45,228 nt of DNA from Bacteroidota bacterium (GTDB lineage Bacteria; Bacteroidota; Bacteroidia; CAILMK01; JAAYUY01): assembly GCA_016776505.1 (NCBI GenBank), contig JADHTG010000020.1, positions 1 through 45,228 of the forward strand, read 5' to 3'. The notes beneath the pieces were generated by a model, which saw nothing but the letters and a program-made list of their open reading frames with translations, searched no databases and was not told where the DNA came from. Below are positions 9,775 to 19,151 of the stretch, piece after piece (the stretch's first letter is position 1; each line of letters opens with the position of its first letter). The position numbers were made by a program, and so were the translations under genes.

Positions 9775-9820
9775 CCTGCCATGCCGGACAGGCAGGCAAG
9801 TCGCCTTGCGGAAGACTTGC
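9775..9820. repeat. REP-like double-hairpin palindromic element
   Basis: Two adjacent palindromes sit between tsaD and the YqgE gene. CCTGCC (9775-9780) pairs with GGCAGG (9791-9796) around ATGCCGGACA. GCAAGTC (9796-9802) pairs with GACTTGC (9814-9820) around an 11-base loop. The block is GC-rich against an AT-rich background, which is how repetitive extragenic palindromes look. CCTGCC...GGCAGG elements are familiar in Bacteroidota intergenic regions. No second copy was noticed in this window. A truncated RAYT-type transposase lies 9 kb away and could belong to the same REP system. Confidence 0.5.
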
Positions 9821-9842
9821 GAGAGCTGAAAAAATGATAAAT

Positions 9843-10406
9843 TTAATTTAAAGAAGGATTTACAGGAAAATCCGCCCATACAGAGAATTTCCTGTCTGCT
9901 TTTTTAATGAAATACTTCCAATAATCCTCCAATTGGTCAAGCATGATATTTTTTATCGAACTTTTTTGTACCACCCAGCTTTTCTCACTTAATTCCCTGT
10001 CTAATTGTTTTTCTTCCCAGCCTGAATAGCCAACGAAAAACTTGATGTCCTTTGGCTCTATCTGCTTGTTTTCAATCAATAATCTGATGGCCTCAAAATT
10101 TCCACCCCAGTACAACCCATCCATAATTTCTACACTTTCAGGAATTAATTCACCCATTGTGTGCAAATAAAAAAGGGATTGATTATCCACCGGACCTCCT
10201 AAATAAAGTGTAGCGTTAAATTCTGGGAAATCAGAGATCGCTTCATTGATTTTCGTTTCGAGTGGTTTATTGAGGATTAAGCCCACTGTTCCTTCATCAT
10301 TATATTCTGTAAGTAACACAACCGAACGCCCAAAAAAATGATCATTCAAAAAGGGAACAGAAACCAATATTTTTCCTCTTGCGGGTTTTGTCTTGCTTAT
10401 GGCCAT
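9843..10406 (-). CDS. YqgE/AlgH family protein
   Basis: A 187-residue soluble protein of the YqgE/AlgH (DUF179) family. It has the family opening ARGKILVSVPFLNDHFFGRS and VVLLTEYNDEGTVGLILNKP, then LYLGGPVDNQSLFYLH and FFVGYSGWEEKQLDRE. Length matches the family (about 185-190). The family is widespread and structurally known but its biochemical role is unclear; AlgH was once linked to alginate regulation in Pseudomonas, which should not be transferred here. It stands alone, with a TATATTTG box at 10427-10434. Confidence 0.93.
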   Translation of the reverse strand: MAISKTKPARGKILVSVPFLNDHFFGRSVVLLTEYNDEGTVGLILNKPLETKINEAISDFPEFNATLYLGGPVDNQSLFYLHTMGELIPESVEIMDGLYWGGNFEAIRLLIENKQIEPKDIKFFVGYSGWEEKQLDRELSEKSWVVQKSSIKNIMLDQLEDYWKYFIKKADRKFSVWADFPVNPSLN

Positions 10407-10426
10407 ATTAATTCTTTAAACAGATA

Positions 10427-10434
10427 CAAATATA
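10427..10434 (-). promoter_or_regulatory. -7 promoter element of the YqgE-family gene
   Basis: TATATTTG on the minus strand, a perfect TAnnTTTG match, ends about 20 nt before the ATG at 10406. No good TTG -33 element was found. Confidence 0.35.
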
Positions 10435-10608
10435 ATAATACAAAGTACATGCCTTACATAAGTCATTCATTTTCTATTTAATCTAAATATTGATAATTCC
10501 AAATTTGAAAAATAATGACCTTAAAGAGAATCAAATTGAGACATATTAAAGGAGATTAATCATACCTGGTTTTTGTTTATTTCATTGATCCAAAAAGAAT
10601 AATTAGTA

Positions 10609-13194
10609 CTAAAAGCGGGCTCCAAAACCCAACCTGAATGATTTGTCGATACTACTTATCTGATTGTCATCTTTATCCTCATCCCAGCGATTAAAAACCT
10701 GGCCACCCAGTTCCACAAAAAAATCCTGGTTGGGGTAATACCGGATTCCTGCTTCAAAAAAGGCACTAAAAACAGTCTTTTTTTCTACCAGTGGATTTTG
10801 AATTTCGATGGTTTCAATATAAGTCCTGGATTCAGTATTTGTAAATCTCATATACTGTGCATTTAAACCAGTAAAGATTTTTAATTGCTGACCCATGTAA
10901 TATCGGAAACCACTTTCAACGCTCCAGCTTTTGATTTTGCTATAAACCAATCCATCCACAATTATCAAAGTAGTAGAATCAGACTGTATTTCAAAATAGC
11001 TCAATGGTAGAGTAGCACGGGCAGATCCACTATAAAAGGATGTCCCCAGCCGGTACTGAAAATTCTTATGAATGTCAGCAGCAGCGATAATGCTAATATG
11101 ATTGAAGTAATTGAAATTGAAGTCTGTGGGTTCATTCAACTTATAAAATTTGCTATACCTGCTTTTAAGTGTAGAATCTAATTGGGGATTGATTGAATCA
11201 TAGAAAGACAATCCTCCACCATTAAAGTGTACAGAACCCTGATCAAACAAATATAGGCGTCCATAATAGGCACTGATTTCAACGAGCGGTGTCAGACGGA
11301 GTGGAATTTTGTCGACAGAATTCAGCACTTGAAGAGAGTTTCTTTGAGGTGGAAGAATCGGCATATTGCTTTCTCTTTCTTTACCACATTTACAATCTCC
11401 AAAATGAAACTCAAGAGATTCATTTTCAGAAATTTGCAAATACAAATTATCATGTAAATACTCCCCGGTCTGACGAATGTTCGTTCCTAATAAACTATTA
11501 ATTCGGCCTAAAGCTTCAATTCTGCTGGTAGGAGCTGGTCCTTCCATGCAAATTATCTGCTTATTATATAATAATATCCTGTAGGCTTTTAACAAGACCT
11601 GCAAAGCAAATAATTCTGAACCCGCACTTATTAGTTTTGAAACCAGTTCATCATCCAAATCGTTTGCTTGATCCATTTCATCCAGGATGTGAAAGAGCAA
11701 CTTTCCCGACCTGTTGATTCCAGATAAGGCCATATCTGCAAGTTCTATGGAAAGATCTGTTTCAGCAGTTGATGGTTTATGAATCATGTCGCAACAGTCG
11801 AAAGAAAACCTGCTGTCCCTGAATCGATAGTTGTCAAAGATATATTGCAGAAGAAATTTGTGTTTCGATACAACTGATCTTAAAGCTGAAACCATATCCA
11901 TTTGAAAAACATCTGAATTCGTTTTAATCAGTTCTGATGTTATTTGTTCATATTCCCCAAATGCAATATCGATTCTTTCTTCCTGTGGAATTGAATATTC
12001 TTTTAACCAGGCAGCAGCATCATAATTCATGAGGTTCTCGAGTTTAGCAACGGCATTGTTCAGAATCGTTCTGGCATCAGAACTCAAATCGGTTATATTA
12101 TTCAGTTTTCCATATAATTTATTGAATTCTTCTATCAAATGATTTACCTCGAAGGCATAAATATAGTTTTTCAACGAAGCATGAAGATCATCAGTCAAGA
12201 TGCAAGGCAGGCAATTGTTGCGTTTATGCATGACCTGGTTTCTGATAGGAACCTTATCAAAACGGTTTTTTAAAATAGTGGGGGATTTAACATGGTCACT
12301 GGTCGGAACCAGTCCCACAAATGCAGGTAAACACTGCGGTCTTTTATCGAAATCCATGGGTATTGAAAACACTTTTGCCTCCCTTCCCAAGCGTTCCAGA
12401 ATTTTATAATAAGAACCCATATGCTCATCGATTTCTTTGCTATTGCCGTCCCTGGCAAATTTTGTATATAGCTCAGAAATTATTTTTTTAATATGCGAAT
12501 TTTTAAGCGCTTTTCCTTCCAAACCGCTACCACAGATCCAGATCGACAACTGCATAAAAAGTTCCTTCTCAAAAATGGGATCTGCATTGAAATTTGTCAC
12601 AATGCTACCGGCTGTGTACAGGCGATCATAGCCCTTCATTATTCTTTGGGCCTGTTCTACCAGTAAGCTGGTGGCCAGATCATGGTTTTGTTCAGCATCA
12701 AAGGTAAATTGAAGCATCTCAAATGTACCGGGGAATGTCAGTATATAATCGAAAGGAATGAGCTCAGACAGCTTCATTCTCCTGATAATATAGCTTGTAC
12801 TATCACCATAAGTCTGCTCAAATGATCCCTGTTCCTTCTTCATTGCATTTTCAATAATGTCCGGGCTCAATTCGTAATTTATATCCGGTTGAGCAGGTCG
12901 ATCAGGAAATACAGTATAACTTTTTAGATAAAAGATTTTCTTTTCACCTGATTTGACATGAATAACTTGCCCGAAGGGAATTAAGAGTGCCTGGTTATTT
13001 TTTCCAGTGTTGAGTAGGAAAGGATTTATATTTTGATAATAAAGCGCATCTGTAGAATTATCAACGATTAATTTCAGGTCATAGCCAGGCTCATTGTCAG
13101 TGTATTCCAGCTTCAGACTAACACTTTCATTCTGGGCTAACAACAAGTAGTGAATTATTAGAAAAAGAAGTATGAAACAGATTGATTTTTTCAT
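10609..13194 (-). CDS. Large secreted protein with C-terminal outer-membrane barrel, unknown function
   Basis: I do not recognise this 861-residue protein. Residues 1-21 are a signal peptide ending LLLAQ. Residues 22-110 are beta-rich. About 170-570 are mostly helical, with Cys at 221, 288, 328 and 331 (CLPC), 467-468 (CC) and 549, then CKC at 601-603. The last ~230 residues look like a small outer-membrane barrel: alternating aromatic strands (GFRYYMGQQLKIFTGLNAQY, FFVELGGQVFNRW) and a terminal strand ending FGARF. The clustered cysteines suggest disulfides or metal binding in the periplasm. The start codon overlaps the stop of the upstream SGNH hydrolase by one base, so the two are translationally coupled. 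No catalytic motif is visible. Confidence 0.6.
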   Translation of the reverse strand: MKKSICFILLFLIIHYLLLAQNESVSLKLEYTDNEPGYDLKLIVDNSTDALYYQNINPFLLNTGKNNQALLIPFGQVIHVKSGEKKIFYLKSYTVFPDRPAQPDINYELSPDIIENAMKKEQGSFEQTYGDSTSYIIRRMKLSELIPFDYILTFPGTFEMLQFTFDAEQNHDLATSLLVEQAQRIMKGYDRLYTAGSIVTNFNADPIFEKELFMQLSIWICGSGLEGKALKNSHIKKIISELYTKFARDGNSKEIDEHMGSYYKILERLGREAKVFSIPMDFDKRPQCLPAFVGLVPTSDHVKSPTILKNRFDKVPIRNQVMHKRNNCLPCILTDDLHASLKNYIYAFEVNHLIEEFNKLYGKLNNITDLSSDARTILNNAVAKLENLMNYDAAAWLKEYSIPQEERIDIAFGEYEQITSELIKTNSDVFQMDMVSALRSVVSKHKFLLQYIFDNYRFRDSRFSFDCCDMIHKPSTAETDLSIELADMALSGINRSGKLLFHILDEMDQANDLDDELVSKLISAGSELFALQVLLKAYRILLYNKQIICMEGPAPTSRIEALGRINSLLGTNIRQTGEYLHDNLYLQISENESLEFHFGDCKCGKERESNMPILPPQRNSLQVLNSVDKIPLRLTPLVEISAYYGRLYLFDQGSVHFNGGGLSFYDSINPQLDSTLKSRYSKFYKLNEPTDFNFNYFNHISIIAAADIHKNFQYRLGTSFYSGSARATLPLSYFEIQSDSTTLIIVDGLVYSKIKSWSVESGFRYYMGQQLKIFTGLNAQYMRFTNTESRTYIETIEIQNPLVEKKTVFSAFFEAGIRYYPNQDFFVELGGQVFNRWDEDKDDNQISSIDKSFRLGFGARF

Positions 13195-14342
13195 TATTTG
13201 CTATTGGGTAATTCCAGTGAATCCTGTGTTTCAAAAAACCCCTGGCTGATGATCTCTGCAAACCGAAGATTTGCTTTTGGATTCAAATGGCTTGGATCAA
13301 CAAAATCTGTTCCCTTCCATTTTAAATCAAGGATTTCTTTTTCATATCGACAGTTCTCCTGATCAGCTGTTGATTCCATGATCTGGTTATATTTATTCAT
13401 ATCATGAACCAGTTCTTTATCAGAAATGAAAGGAATCCACCATTTCAGTTTATTTCCTTCAAATGCATCCCCATTCAATAACTGGGGAATAAAAACAATC
13501 TCAACGCCTTGCTTTTCGTAGATTCCGGCCATTGTTATTAAATTTCTCTTGTACAATTCGATCGCCCGATCTTTACTTTCTATACTGTGATCTTCCTTTA
13601 CAATTGTTTTATAATAACTACATGAAGGAAATAAATTCACTTTTTGCAACAATAATACAGCTACCCGCAGCATAGCAATGCGGGGAATGTTGTTAAGCGG
13701 ACAAAATCCTAATGCCCCGTACAGGTTTGGTGCATGAAAATCGCTGTAATCACAGGCCAGATTTCTGATATAAAGAGATCTCAAATCATTCAGTCCACAA
13801 TGAATCAACACCACATCAGGATCGTATTCAGGAACTATTAAACTTGATTGAATAATATGCTCAACAGTAGAATGACCTGAAACACCAAAATTCAGGACTT
13901 CCATACTATCCGTCAACAGACTATCCAGATAATAGGGCCAGGTTTCCCAATCATTTACACTGGTTCCATAAGTGGTGGATCCCCCGATGGCAATAATTCT
14001 TTTTTTCGTTTTTCGTTTACTGAATTCTTTCCCCCTGAATCCTTCGGAATTATGGGTGTAGGTGATTCCTTTTACTTTCAACCATACATTTTTTTTAGGA
14101 ACTCCGACCAAATAAGGATGTGGCTCAAAAAGTTCAGCATTCAGGTTGTATTTTTCATGGAATAACCAATAGCCCGTTTTTACTTTTATGGCTAGCAAAC
14201 AGGTGCCTTCCACCAGAAACAGGATAAGAACTACATAGGCAAAACGGAGCAGGTTTTTTCCGAACCAATTTTTCCGCTTGCTGATGCCCGTTATTAAAAT
14301 AATAAACCAGGCAATGAAAGTCCACAAGTAAAAACTTAGCAT
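13194..14342 (-). CDS. Membrane-anchored SGNH/GDSL-type hydrolase
   Basis: A 382-residue protein. Two N-terminal hydrophobic helices (about 2-20 and 31-53) anchor it to the inner membrane. The rest carries all SGNH blocks: block I IAIGGSTTYG with Ser122, block II NFGVSGHS with Gly156, block III GLNDL with Asn185, and block V DPSHLN with Asp349 and His352. Such enzymes hydrolyse or transfer ester-linked acyl groups, often acetyl groups on glycans. The substrate is unknown, and the catalytic domain is probably periplasmic. It is the first gene of a tight pair with the 861-residue barrel protein (TAATG overlap), which suggests one shared envelope task. A TAAATTTG box lies at 14363-14370. Confidence 0.82.
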   Translation of the reverse strand: MLSFYLWTFIAWFIILITGISKRKNWFGKNLLRFAYVVLILFLVEGTCLLAIKVKTGYWLFHEKYNLNAELFEPHPYLVGVPKKNVWLKVKGITYTHNSEGFRGKEFSKRKTKKRIIAIGGSTTYGTSVNDWETWPYYLDSLLTDSMEVLNFGVSGHSTVEHIIQSSLIVPEYDPDVVLIHCGLNDLRSLYIRNLACDYSDFHAPNLYGALGFCPLNNIPRIAMLRVAVLLLQKVNLFPSCSYYKTIVKEDHSIESKDRAIELYKRNLITMAGIYEKQGVEIVFIPQLLNGDAFEGNKLKWWIPFISDKELVHDMNKYNQIMESTADQENCRYEKEILDLKWKGTDFVDPSHLNPKANLRFAEIISQGFFETQDSLELPNSK

Positions 14343-14362
14343 ATTATATCCATTGGGCTGGG

Positions 14363-14370
14363 CAAATTTA
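14363..14370 (-). promoter_or_regulatory. -7 promoter element of the SGNH/barrel operon
   Basis: TAAATTTG on the minus strand, a perfect TAnnTTTG match, ends about 20 nt before the ATG of the SGNH hydrolase. Confidence 0.4.
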
Positions 14371-14473
14371 TGAAATTGAATGCTAATGCTGAATTTAATT
14401 GATCTAAAAGGAGAAACACGGACTTTGACTAGAAAATAAAACCCTTATTAATAATCAGAATTATTATCAGGCA

Positions 14474-15190
14474 TTATTCTCTACTTCTTTTATCAAAATT
14501 CAGATAATTGAAATAAGTCATTTGAGTTAAAGCCCAGCTTTGTCTTTTTAACCGGTAAGCTGTCAGATGAACAGGACTCATTTTCCTTGGATTAGGCAGG
14601 CAAACAGCAAGCAGTGCGGCCTCGGCACGACTTACATCCTTTGCACTTTTCTTAAAATAAAGCTGGGCGGCTTTTTCAACACCATAAATACCATTTCCTA
14701 ATTCAATCACATTCAGGTAAACTTCCATGATTCTCTTTTTGCCCCAGACAATTTCAATAAGCTTGGTAAAATATACTTCCAAACCTTTACGCAACCATGA
14801 ACTTTCAGGCCATAAAAATACATTCTTGGCCGTTTGCTGTGAAATCGTGCTGGCTCCTCTTGTGCGCATTCCTTCTTTATTTTCATTCCTGGCTTTCTTT
14901 ATAGACTCAAAATCAAAACCATGATGCTTCATATAGTTTTGATCTTCGCAAACTACCACTGCCAACGGAATATTTTTCGAAATTTCAGCCAAAGGCAGCC
15001 AATCTTTTCTTAGGATTATTATATCGCCCGCTTTCTTTTGCTCTAATAAGCGAATTAGCATGAGTGGTGTCAAAGGTGGGGGAATCCATTTATAAAGGAG
15101 TGCGACTAAAAAAGTAGATGCAAAAAAGAAAACAATGACTCTTTTTAACCACCTGATCAAGAATTTTTTAAATGAACGCCTCTTTGTCAT
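14474..15190 (-). CDS. mtgA: Monofunctional biosynthetic peptidoglycan transglycosylase MtgA
   Basis: A 238-residue glycosyltransferase family 51 protein that polymerises lipid II into glycan strands without a transpeptidase domain. One N-terminal transmembrane helix (about 18-36) is followed by the GT51 motifs: VVCEDQNYMKHHGFD with catalytic Glu82, RGASTISQQTAKNVFLW, and KKRIMEVYLNVIELGNGIYG, then AALLAVCLPNPRKMSP. Length fits MtgA. A TTG lies six codons upstream (15208), but the ATG at 15190 gives a conventional MTKRRSFKKF basic start and is preferred. Divergent from mfd. Confidence 0.93.
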   Translation of the reverse strand: MTKRRSFKKFLIRWLKRVIVFFFASTFLVALLYKWIPPPLTPLMLIRLLEQKKAGDIIILRKDWLPLAEISKNIPLAVVVCEDQNYMKHHGFDFESIKKARNENKEGMRTRGASTISQQTAKNVFLWPESSWLRKGLEVYFTKLIEIVWGKKRIMEVYLNVIELGNGIYGVEKAAQLYFKKSAKDVSRAEAALLAVCLPNPRKMSPVHLTAYRLKRQSWALTQMTYFNYLNFDKRSRE

Positions 15191-15337
15191 TTTCAGGAAG
15201 ATATTCAAATTAGTGGCAAATATCTTTTATTTTATACATAATAACTTGAGTTGTCTATTAAAACCTCCATATTGCTGCAATCAATTATTATCCCGAGCTC
15301 AAGTTAAAAGGAAAGAGAATGGAATAACGAATAAACG

Positions 15338-15345
15338 TAACTTTG
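15338..15345 (+). promoter_or_regulatory. -7 promoter element of mfd
   Basis: TAACTTTG, a TAnnTTTG match, ends 30 nt before the proposed TTG start of mfd. No TTG -33 element is visible. Confidence 0.35.
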
Positions 15346-15375
15346 AATCGTTTTTTAACATCTTAGTTTCCCGAA

Positions 15376-18300
15376 TTGAGCGTAGAACAGATCATCAGCA
15401 AATATAAATCGACAGAAAAACTTAAAACGCTTGCTGAACATATCAAGGAATACAGTCAGCTCAAAGTATCTGTTAAAGGATTAAAAGCATCCTCAAAGGC
15501 CTTCTTCATCACCGCCCTTCACCATTTGAGCAAAAAAGATAAACTGCTCATCCTTTCTTCACGGGAAGAAGCGATCTATTTTAAAAACGATCTTGAATCC
15601 CTGGTTGGTAAGCAGAAAATTTTGTTTTTTCCTTCTCCATTTAAGAATGATGATCCTCATTTAAGACTAAATCCGCTTACGCTTGAAAGGACCAACGTTT
15701 TAAACAGTTTGAAAAAACCTACAAGTTCAGGCAGAATATTGCTGACCTATCCGGCGGCAGTGGCTGAGAAGGTGGTCAGTGTGGATGATTTAAGTGAAAA
15801 CACATCCAGGTTGTCAGTTGAATCAAAGTTTGATATCGATTTTATGATCGAATTCCTGAATGAGTCCGGGTTTGAGATAACAGATTTTGTGAGTGAAGCA
15901 GGCTATTTCTCGGTTCGGGGAGGAATTGTTGACATTTTTTCATTTGGCCATCCTTTGCCCTATAGAATTGAATTGCTGGATGACAGGATTGAAAGTATCA
16001 GGGAATTTGATCCCGAAACACAGCTCTCCATACGCAACATGAACCAGGTATCCATTATTCCTGACCTTGAAAAAAAGAAAAAAGCAAATAATTACCTTTC
16101 CCTTTTTGAATTTATTTCTACTGAAACACTGGTTATTTTTGATCAATTCAGCTTCATACAAGAGGCATTGAATGCACATCACACATTGGTCACTAAACTC
16201 TATAAAGCTGATAAAAACCTTCATTTACCTGATCCTAAAAAGTATTACTGCAAATCCGAAAATATCGCTGACCAACTCGGATTATTTAGTTGTATTGATC
16301 TGAGTAACACACCATTTTATAGCCCTGACGAAGAAATTGAATTCAATACAAGTCCTCAGCCCCCTTTTAATAAAAATTTCAATATGCTGGCTGAGAGCAT
16401 GAAAAAAAATCAGGAATTACAATTTGATAATTTTATATTCTCAGAATCAACCGTACAGGTTGAACGCATTTATGAAATATTCGAAGACCGAAACGATGAG
16501 GTACGCTTCACCCCTGTTTATGCGAATCTTCATGCGGGTTTTACCGACAAAGAATTAAAAATAGCCTGTTTCACTGAACATGAGATCTTCAACAGATACC
16601 ATAAATACAAAGAAGACAAAACCTATTCTAAGAACACAGCTCTTACTTTGAAGGATCTATATGAACTTAAACCCGGAGATTATGTTACGCATATTAACCA
16701 TGGAATAGGTCGTTTTTCAGGTCTGCAAAAAATTGAAACACAAGGCAGGCGACAGGAAGCCATCCGCCTTGAATACAAAGGAGGTGATTTACTTTATGTA
16801 AATATTCATTCGTTGCATAAAATCACCCGCTATATTGGTCAGGAAGGGAAAATCCCCAAACTCCACCGCCTGGGTTCAAAATCGTGGGAAATATTAAAGA
16901 ACAAAACCAAAAGTAGAGTCAAAGATATTGCGAGGGGTTTGATCCAACTCTATGCCCAGCGGAAAGCTATTGAAGGATATGCCTTCTCACCTGATACTTA
17001 CCTGCAAACTGAGCTCGAAGCATCCTTTATTTATGAAGACACACCTGATCAGGCCAGGTCTACAGCAGATCTTAAAACAGACATGGAACGTCCCTATCCG
17101 ATGGACAGACTGATATGTGGTGATGTCGGCTATGGGAAGACTGAAATTGCCATTCGGGCTGCTTTTAAAGCGGTTGCTGACAGCAAACAGGTTGCTATTT
17201 TAGTTCCAACCACTATCCTGGCATTCCAGCATTATAAAACATTCAGCGATCGATTGAAAGAATTTCCCTGCAACATCGATTACATTTCCCGCTTTAAAAC
17301 TACCAGGAAAACCACAGAAATTAAGAAGAAACTTGCAGATGGCAGAATAGACATAGTTATCGGGACCCATAAGCTTTTATCAAAAGATGTAAAGTTTAAA
17401 GACCTGGGCTTGCTGATCATTGATGAAGAACAAAAATTCGGTGTGGCAGCAAAAGAAAAATTAAGATCAACCAAAGTGAATGTGGATACTCTTTCGTTGA
17501 CTGCAACACCCATTCCCAGGACATTGCAGTTCTCCCTGATGGGTGTTCGTGATCTTTCGATTATCAATACAGCTCCGCCAAACAGGCAGGCTATCGACAC
17601 CACCCTGAAAGTTTTCGAGAAAGCAACAATCCAGGATGCTGTAAAAAAGGAATTATCAAGAGGAGGACAGGTGTTTTTTGTGCATAACCGGATCAAAGAC
17701 CTGAAAGATGTTGCTGATGTAGTCCAAACCCTGGTTCCATATGCTAAAATTGCAGTCGCACACGGGCAAATGGAAGGAGTTGACCTGGAAGAAATTATGC
17801 TCAACTTTATTGATGGGTACTACGATGTACTGGTTTCAACGAATATCATAGAATCAGGACTGGATATACCGAATGCCAATACGATTATTATTAATGAAGC
17901 ACAGAATTTTGGATTAAGCGATTTGTATCAAATGCGCGGAAGAGTCGGACGATCCAACATTAAAGCGTATTGTTACCTTTTTGTGCATTCTTTTACATCC
18001 ATTACAAGTGATGCCCGCAAGCGGCTGGCAGCCATTGAAGAATTTTCAGAATTAGGAAGTGGTTTACATGTGGCCATGCGGGATATGGATATACGTGGAG
18101 CTGGCAACCTCCTGGGAGCTGAACAGAGTGGGTTTATTTCTGAAATAGGCCTGGATATGTATAAAAAAATACTGGATGAAGCACTTACAGAACTCAGACA
18201 GGAGGAATTTGGAGATTTGTTCGCTGAGCGGGAAGATTTGAGCTTATTCAAGGAATGTGTGATAGATACCGACATGCCTGCTTTGCTTCCGGATGAATAT

Positions 18301-18723
18301 GTCAGCAGTGTGGAAGAAAGGCTCATTCTTTATAATAAGCTGAACAGGATTCTTAATGAAAAAGAATTGAAACAATTTGAACAGGAATTAATTGACCGTT
18401 TTGGTCCTATCCCCTACCAAACCAACGATCTGTTAGATATCATCCGGTTAAAATGGAAATCCATGGAAATGGGGATTGAAAAAATCACTATGAAAAATAA
18501 GCTGATGAAGGTCTATTTTCCCTATACTCATTCGAAGAACCAAAAATTTCAGAGCAGCATCATTCAGCGATTGTTAACTTACGCAAAACAAAACTCGGGT
18601 AAATGCCAGTTTAATGAAAAGCCAAAAGGACTGGAATTGATTGTAAAACCTATTGAGTTTGTAGATGAAGCACTACAAGTAATTAATTCCATTAACAGTG
18701 CTGAAATGACGAGTCATATTTAA
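15376..18723 (+). CDS. mfd: Transcription-repair coupling factor Mfd
   Basis: A 1115-residue DNA translocase that removes RNA polymerase stalled at lesions and recruits UvrA. In order: an N-terminal UvrB-like/UvrA-binding region (about 1-340, including GYFSVRGGIVDIF), a CarD-like RNA-polymerase-interaction domain (LKPGDYVTHINHGIGRF near residue 431), superfamily 2 helicase lobes with Walker A GDVGYGKTE near residue 582, the DEEQ box near 683 and the QMRGRVGRS motif, then a TRCF C-terminal domain (about 960-1060). The start is TTG at 15376-15378; the next in-frame ATG is more than 150 codons in. All motifs appear intact. Monocistronic as far as can be seen. Confidence 0.97.
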   Translation: MSVEQIISKYKSTEKLKTLAEHIKEYSQLKVSVKGLKASSKAFFITALHHLSKKDKLLILSSREEAIYFKNDLESLVGKQKILFFPSPFKNDDPHLRLNPLTLERTNVLNSLKKPTSSGRILLTYPAAVAEKVVSVDDLSENTSRLSVESKFDIDFMIEFLNESGFEITDFVSEAGYFSVRGGIVDIFSFGHPLPYRIELLDDRIESIREFDPETQLSIRNMNQVSIIPDLEKKKKANNYLSLFEFISTETLVIFDQFSFIQEALNAHHTLVTKLYKADKNLHLPDPKKYYCKSENIADQLGLFSCIDLSNTPFYSPDEEIEFNTSPQPPFNKNFNMLAESMKKNQELQFDNFIFSESTVQVERIYEIFEDRNDEVRFTPVYANLHAGFTDKELKIACFTEHEIFNRYHKYKEDKTYSKNTALTLKDLYELKPGDYVTHINHGIGRFSGLQKIETQGRRQEAIRLEYKGGDLLYVNIHSLHKITRYIGQEGKIPKLHRLGSKSWEILKNKTKSRVKDIARGLIQLYAQRKAIEGYAFSPDTYLQTELEASFIYEDTPDQARSTADLKTDMERPYPMDRLICGDVGYGKTEIAIRAAFKAVADSKQVAILVPTTILAFQHYKTFSDRLKEFPCNIDYISRFKTTRKTTEIKKKLADGRIDIVIGTHKLLSKDVKFKDLGLLIIDEEQKFGVAAKEKLRSTKVNVDTLSLTATPIPRTLQFSLMGVRDLSIINTAPPNRQAIDTTLKVFEKATIQDAVKKELSRGGQVFFVHNRIKDLKDVADVVQTLVPYAKIAVAHGQMEGVDLEEIMLNFIDGYYDVLVSTNIIESGLDIPNANTIIINEAQNFGLSDLYQMRGRVGRSNIKAYCYLFVHSFTSITSDARKRLAAIEEFSELGSGLHVAMRDMDIRGAGNLLGAEQSGFISEIGLDMYKKILDEALTELRQEEFGDLFAEREDLSLFKECVIDTDMPALLPDEYVSSVEERLILYNKLNRILNEKELKQFEQELIDRFGPIPYQTNDLLDIIRLKWKSMEMGIEKITMKNKLMKVYFPYTHSKNQKFQSSIIQRLLTYAKQNSGKCQFNEKPKGLELIVKPIEFVDEALQVINSINSAEMTSHI

Positions 18724-18814
18724 CTTTTCCAACATTACAAACTTTGGAAATTTCAGATTATTGCTATCTTTACGTTACAAACGAAACTAAACGCTTTTAG
18801 TTAAAATTGAATTA

Positions 18815-19078
18815 TTGGAACAACTCTTCGAAGACCATTATTACCACATTTTCAACCACGCAAATGGCCCTGAGAATTTGTTTGTAGAGGAAAAAAACTA
18901 TATATTTTTTCTTGATAAATACAAACTATATATAACACCTCTTGTCCATACGATTGCTTATTGTTTGATGCCTAATCATTTTCATATGCTAATAAGAGTT
19001 AAAACCTTAAAGGAGATACAAGCTTTTATATCGAATATAAAAACTTTTCCAAAGTTAGATGACAATTCGTACCTCTAA
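18815..19078 (+). pseudogene. Truncated RAYT/IS200-like (Y1) transposase
   Basis: This 87-codon frame gives YYHIFNHANGPENLFVEE, then AYCLMPNHFHMLIRV, the N-terminal half of REP-associated tyrosine transposases of Bacteroidota. The HUH metal-binding motif (HFH, residues 55-57) is present. The downstream part that should hold the catalytic tyrosine helix is absent; full-length relatives are roughly 180-230 residues. The frame ends after unrelated-looking residues (TFPKLDDNSYL), consistent with a deletion. The start is a TTG; no terminal repeats could be made out. It cannot transpose and is best seen as a relic between mfd and the rhomboid gene. Confidence 0.75.
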
Positions 19079-19126
19079 TCAATAATGGTCAGAAAATTGT
19101 TCCTGATGCGTCACATAAATAATTCT

Positions 19127-19134
19127 TAATTTTG
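19127..19134 (+). promoter_or_regulatory. -7 promoter element of the rhomboid gene
   Basis: TAATTTTG, a TAnnTTTG match, ends 17 nt before the ATG at 19152. Confidence 0.35.
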
Positions 19135-19151
19135 TGAATTAAATTTTTCTT

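Noticed and set aside
15191..15208. Six-codon TTG extension of MtgA
   Set aside because: ATG at 15190 gives a normal basic N-terminus and usual length.
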